From NCBI GenBank assembly GCA_030043405.1, contig JASHXS010000046.1, positions 1-6,664 of the forward strand: 6,664 nucleotides of DNA, written 5' to 3'. This document shows positions 6,183-6,664 of the stretch, piece after piece (the stretch's first letter is position 1; every line of letters starts with the position of its first letter). Position numbers and translations under genes: made by a program. The stretch is from Thermoplasmata archaeon (GTDB lineage Archaea > Thermoplasmatota > Thermoplasmata > Lutacidiplasmatales > UBA184). Below the pieces are notes generated by a model, which had not been told where the DNA came from, did no database searches, and saw only the letters and a program-made list of their open reading frames with translations.

Positions 6183-6200
6183 GGAGGACCCCCTCGGGAG
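6183..6200 (+). promoter_or_regulatory. Two Shine-Dalgarno-like motifs before transaldolase
   Basis: GGAGG (6183-6187) immediately follows the TAA of the transketolase C-subunit gene but ends 22 nt before the transaldolase ATG, too far for ordinary use. GGGAG (6196-6200) ends 9 nt before the ATG and is the more likely ribosome site. No ATG, GTG or TTG lies in the transaldolase frame between TAA and 6210. Confidence 0.5.
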
Positions 6201-6209
6201 CCCGGTCGA

Positions 6210-6664
6210 ATGCAGCTGTTCCTCGATACCGCCAGTGTCAGCGAGATCCGGACGATGTGGGAGATCGGCATCCTGGACGGGGTGACGACCAACCCGACCC
6301 TCGTCGCGAAGGAGGGCCGAAAGTTCGAGGACGTGTTGCGGGAGATCTGCGGGCTCGGGGTCCCGTCGGTCTCCGCCGAGGTCGTCGCGACCGATACGGA
6401 GGGGATGCTGCGGGAGGGCCGCCACCTCCGAGAGATCCACCGCTCGATCTACGTGAAGGTCCCGATGACCCCGGCCGGCCTCACGGCGACCAAGGTCCTG
6501 GCCGGGGAGGGGACCCGGGTCAACATGACGCTCGTGTTCAGCGCGAACCAGGCGCTGCTCGCCGCCAAGGTCGGCGCCGCGTACGTGAGCCCGTTCATCG
6601 GGCGCCTCGACGACCAGGGCCAGGACGGGATGGAACTGATCCGGGACATCCTCGAGATCTACCG
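6210..6664 (+). CDS. tal: Transaldolase, small (TalC/MipB-like) type, cut by right edge
   Basis: Transfers a dihydroxyacetone unit from fructose-6-P or sedoheptulose-7-P to an aldose phosphate through a Schiff base, completing the non-oxidative pentose phosphate branch with transketolase. The first 151 residues are present of about 215 usual for the family. The start FLDTA carries D6; TTNPT is at 26-30; the Schiff-base Lys is K83 in [18 protein letters not shown] (105-115) matches the second family signature; [11 protein letters not shown] is at 125-135. The close relatives called fructose-6-phosphate aldolases have Gln and Tyr at two active-site positions where transaldolases have Glu and Phe; here SAEV gives E57 and SPF gives F129, favouring true transaldolase. 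ATG at 6210 fits the invariant N-terminus. It lies 27 nt after the transketolase stop, in the same operon. The substrate loop and C-terminal helix are outside the window. Confidence 0.94.
   Translation, partial: MQLFLDTASVSEIRTMWEIGILDGVTTNPTLVAKEGRKFEDVLREICGLGVPSVSAEVVATDTEGMLREGRHLREIHRSIYVKVPMTPAGLTATKVLAGEGTRVNMTLVFSANQALLAAKVGAAYVSPFIGRLDDQGQDGMELIRDILEIY

Noticed and set aside
5151..6440. Minus-strand frame of 429 codons opposite transketolase C-subunit and transaldolase
   Set aside because: Antisense shadow caused by GC-rich codon use; no start signal or motif.
1..6664. CRISPR array, transposon, phage or defence genes
   Set aside because: No spaced direct repeats, terminal inverted repeats, transposase or defence-type motifs were seen; base composition is even across the genes.

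Overview
The window is about 6.7 kb of very GC-rich DNA that reads as an archaeal chromosome, most likely a high-GC member of Thermoplasmatota. Four things point there. The 5S rRNA is archaeal in sequence and stands alone, with no 16S, 23S or tRNA beside it. The M1 aminopeptidase resembles the tricorn-interacting factors of Thermoplasma. The transketolase is split into two genes. TATA-like AT patches stand out about 25-30 nt before several starts. The lineage is an inference; a soil/subsurface high-GC Thermoplasmata group would fit.

Layout: bases 1-638 (minus) hold the 5' part of a secreted, glycosylation-site-rich protein that runs off the left edge. Bases 697-3135 (minus) hold a complete M1 zinc aminopeptidase. 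Bases 3136-3253 form a divergent promoter region, followed on the plus strand by a solitary 5S rRNA gene (about 3254-3376). Plus-strand genes follow closely: endonuclease IV (3439-4356), transketolase N-terminal subunit (4381-5232), transketolase C-terminal subunit (5229-6182, sharing ATGA with the previous gene) and a small-type transaldolase (6210 onwards, cut by the right edge).

The two transketolase halves and the transaldolase together supply the carbon-shuffling steps of the non-oxidative pentose phosphate pathway, linking fructose-6-P/glyceraldehyde-3-P to ribose-5-P and erythrose-4-P. Endonuclease IV (abasic-site repair) lies directly upstream and may be co-transcribed. The minus-strand pair is a cytosolic peptidase and an exported protein of unknown function; each appears to have its own promoter.

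I do not see a clearly new multi-gene system. The points most worth a second look are the unidentified exported protein, the solitary 5S gene, and a G8 tract just before the transketolase gene overlap where a -1 slip would fuse both halves into one protein. No gene-free stretch exceeds about 120 bases apart from the 5S gene itself.
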